This document shows, piece by piece, positions 6,029 to 6,515 of a DNA stretch of 6,515 bases. Within the stretch, counting starts at the first letter, position 1; every line of letters begins with the position of its first letter. The DNA is taken from NCBI GenBank assembly GCA_031367715.1, contig JANLQJ010000338.1:1-6515 (forward strand), read 5' to 3'. Source of the DNA: JANYHF01 sp031367715. GTDB taxonomy: Bacteria > Pseudomonadota > Alphaproteobacteria > Rhizobiales > Hyphomicrobiaceae. The position numbers and the translations under genes are program-made. The notes under the pieces are model-generated. The model saw only the letters and a list, made by a program, of their open reading frames with translations. It was not told where the DNA came from and made no database searches.

Positions 6029-6279
6029 ATGGCGATCCATCCACGCATCATCATCGAGCCAAACATCTTGGTCGGAAAGCCTGTGATCAAGGCACAAGGC
6101 TGTCCGTCGAGTTCATTATTGGACTGTTGGCCGCCGAGTGGACCGAACAAGACATCATTGAAAGCTAACCGGGCGTTGTGCACGAGGATATCGTCGCATG
6201 TCTTGCCTATGCCCGCGATATGCTGATGTCGGAAAGAATCTATCTCTCTCCTGGCAATCAGGCTGCTGCTGGCAGATGA
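6029..6279 (+). pseudogene. DUF433 antitoxin pseudogene (frameshift plus nonsense codon)
   Basis: DUF433 proteins (PF04255) are about 75-80-residue antitoxin-like partners of DUF5615 PIN-like toxins. The first 21 codons read MAIHPRIIIEPNILVGKPVI and K, a typical start. One G then seems to be missing around 6091-6093 (AAGGCACAAGG where AAGGGCACAAGG is expected). The family sequence continues in the next frame as TRLSVEFIIGLLAAEWTEQD, then IIES and a TAA at 6166-6168 where a tyrosine codon is expected. It resumes as PGVV, HEDIVACLAYARDML and MSERIYLSPG, with TGA at 6277-6279. Restoring one base and one codon gives a full-length protein of about 84 residues. As written, the ATG frame makes only 65 residues with an unrelated C-terminus. 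Two independent lesions argue for real decay rather than a single sequencing error. The 3' end overlaps the toxin remnant by 23 bases. Confidence 0.85.
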
Positions 6280-6378
6280 GAATTTCCCCGGCCCAGCCGT
6301 CCCTGCCTTGCGAGCGATTGGGCTGGTTACTTCTCCGTTGTTGAGCCTGCCCGGGTTCGAAGGCGGATACTTCTCTAG
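6257..6378 (+). pseudogene. DUF5615 PIN-like toxin remnant (lost start, internal deletion)
   Basis: DUF5615 (PF18480) proteins are PIN-like presumed ribonucleases, usually about 110-120 residues, encoded just after DUF433. Here RLLLADENFPGPAV and PALRAIG follow an ATC codon at 6257-6259 where the start ATG would be, so the initiator appears mutated. The acidic LADEN motif of the N-terminus is kept. From about 6322 the typical C-terminal end, GYFSVVEPARVRRRILL, continues in another frame to TAG at 6376-6378. Only about 40 codons remain, so the middle of the gene, with the other acidic residues, is deleted. The product cannot be active. The palindromic repeat that follows begins at 6375, overlapping the stop codon. 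Confidence 0.8.
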
Positions 6379-6500
6379 TGTTCTGTAACAATCATTTGGA
6401 ACCCCGAAAAATCGTCATCCCGGCGAAGGCCGGGACCCGTCCAAGTCGATGCGAGGCACTCAGGACGTACGCGGCAAGCCTCTGTTTCAAAGCACTGTTT
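6375..6500. repeat. Right half of palindromic intergenic repeat
   Basis: The half begins CTAGTGTTCT (6375-6384), contains CGTCATCCCGGCGAAGGCCG, with the hairpin CCCGGC-GAAG-GCCGGG at 6419-6434, and runs to GTCCAA. Its reverse complement matches 32-100. The unpaired remainder, 6449-6500, includes CGCGGCAAGC (6470-6479), also present at 104-113 just outside the left half. No coding potential is seen. Joined to the left end through the shared 15 bases it would form one element with CTAGTGTTCT ... AGAACACTAG termini. Confidence 0.65.
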
Positions 6501-6515
6501 CCGAATTGCCAACTG
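6501..6515. repeat. 15-bp direct terminal repeat identical to positions 1-15
   Basis: CCGAATTGCCAACTG occurs at both extreme ends of the window in the same orientation. A chance match of this length at exactly the two ends is very unlikely. It implies circular closure of a 6500-bp unit, or that both ends lie in copies of one dispersed repeat. Confidence 0.8.

Noticed and set aside
4914..6044. Long open frame on the minus strand (376 codons) opposite the aminotransferase
   Set aside because: It is the mirror of a GC-rich coding sequence, shows no domain motifs, and the opposite strand encodes a clear PLP enzyme with all key residues.
6169..6226. C-terminal part of a 65-69-residue plus-strand protein starting at 6017 or 6029
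   Set aside because: After codon 21 it is out-of-frame sequence of the DUF433 gene; the homologous residues lie in the next frame.

Overview
The window is GC-rich and looks like chromosomal DNA of an alphaproteobacterium, most likely Hyphomicrobiales (inference). The reasons are: a ribosomal protein L19 with a C-terminal helical domain like the one on rhizobial L21 proteins; copies of the palindrome GTCATCCCGGCGAAGGCCGG, common in alphaproteobacterial intergenic DNA; a stand-alone EIIA-Ntr; and a DUF433/DUF5615 toxin-antitoxin remnant.

Layout. Positions 1-100 hold half of a palindromic repeat. Two hairpins (121-142 and 208-242) lie downstream of rplS, which runs leftward (937 to 269). Its leader (938-1075) contains three small inverted repeats. 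Divergent from rplS, at 1217-1552, is a small secreted four-cysteine protein of unknown function. Next is an auxin-efflux-carrier family permease (1700-2662), preceded by a strong hairpin at 1651-1691. The 434-base gap before ptsN holds a 148-bp palindromic MITE-like element flanked by an 8-bp direct repeat, then several small palindromes. A probable operon follows on the plus strand: ptsN (3097-3561), an EamA-family exporter (3572-4471) and a class III PLP aminotransferase (4542-5957). From 5972 onward lies a decayed DUF433 antitoxin / DUF5615 toxin pair, which keeps a good promoter but carries a frameshift, a nonsense codon, a lost toxin start and an internal deletion. The window closes with the second, inverted copy of the palindromic repeat.

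How the genes relate. ptsN, the exporter and the aminotransferase are closely spaced and could link nitrogen-PTS signalling to amino-acid or amine turnover, but that link is inference from spacing. rplS is alone, without rpsP-rimM-trmD, and ptsN lacks its usual rpoN-hpf neighbours.

No complete unknown system is visible. The items most worth a second look are the L19-helical-domain fusion, the eroded toxin-antitoxin pair, the MITE with its target-site duplication, and the window ends. The first and last 15 bases are identical, and joining them would build one complete inverted-repeat element of about 226 bp. That suggests either a circular molecule or contig of 6500 bp, or closure at a dispersed repeat.
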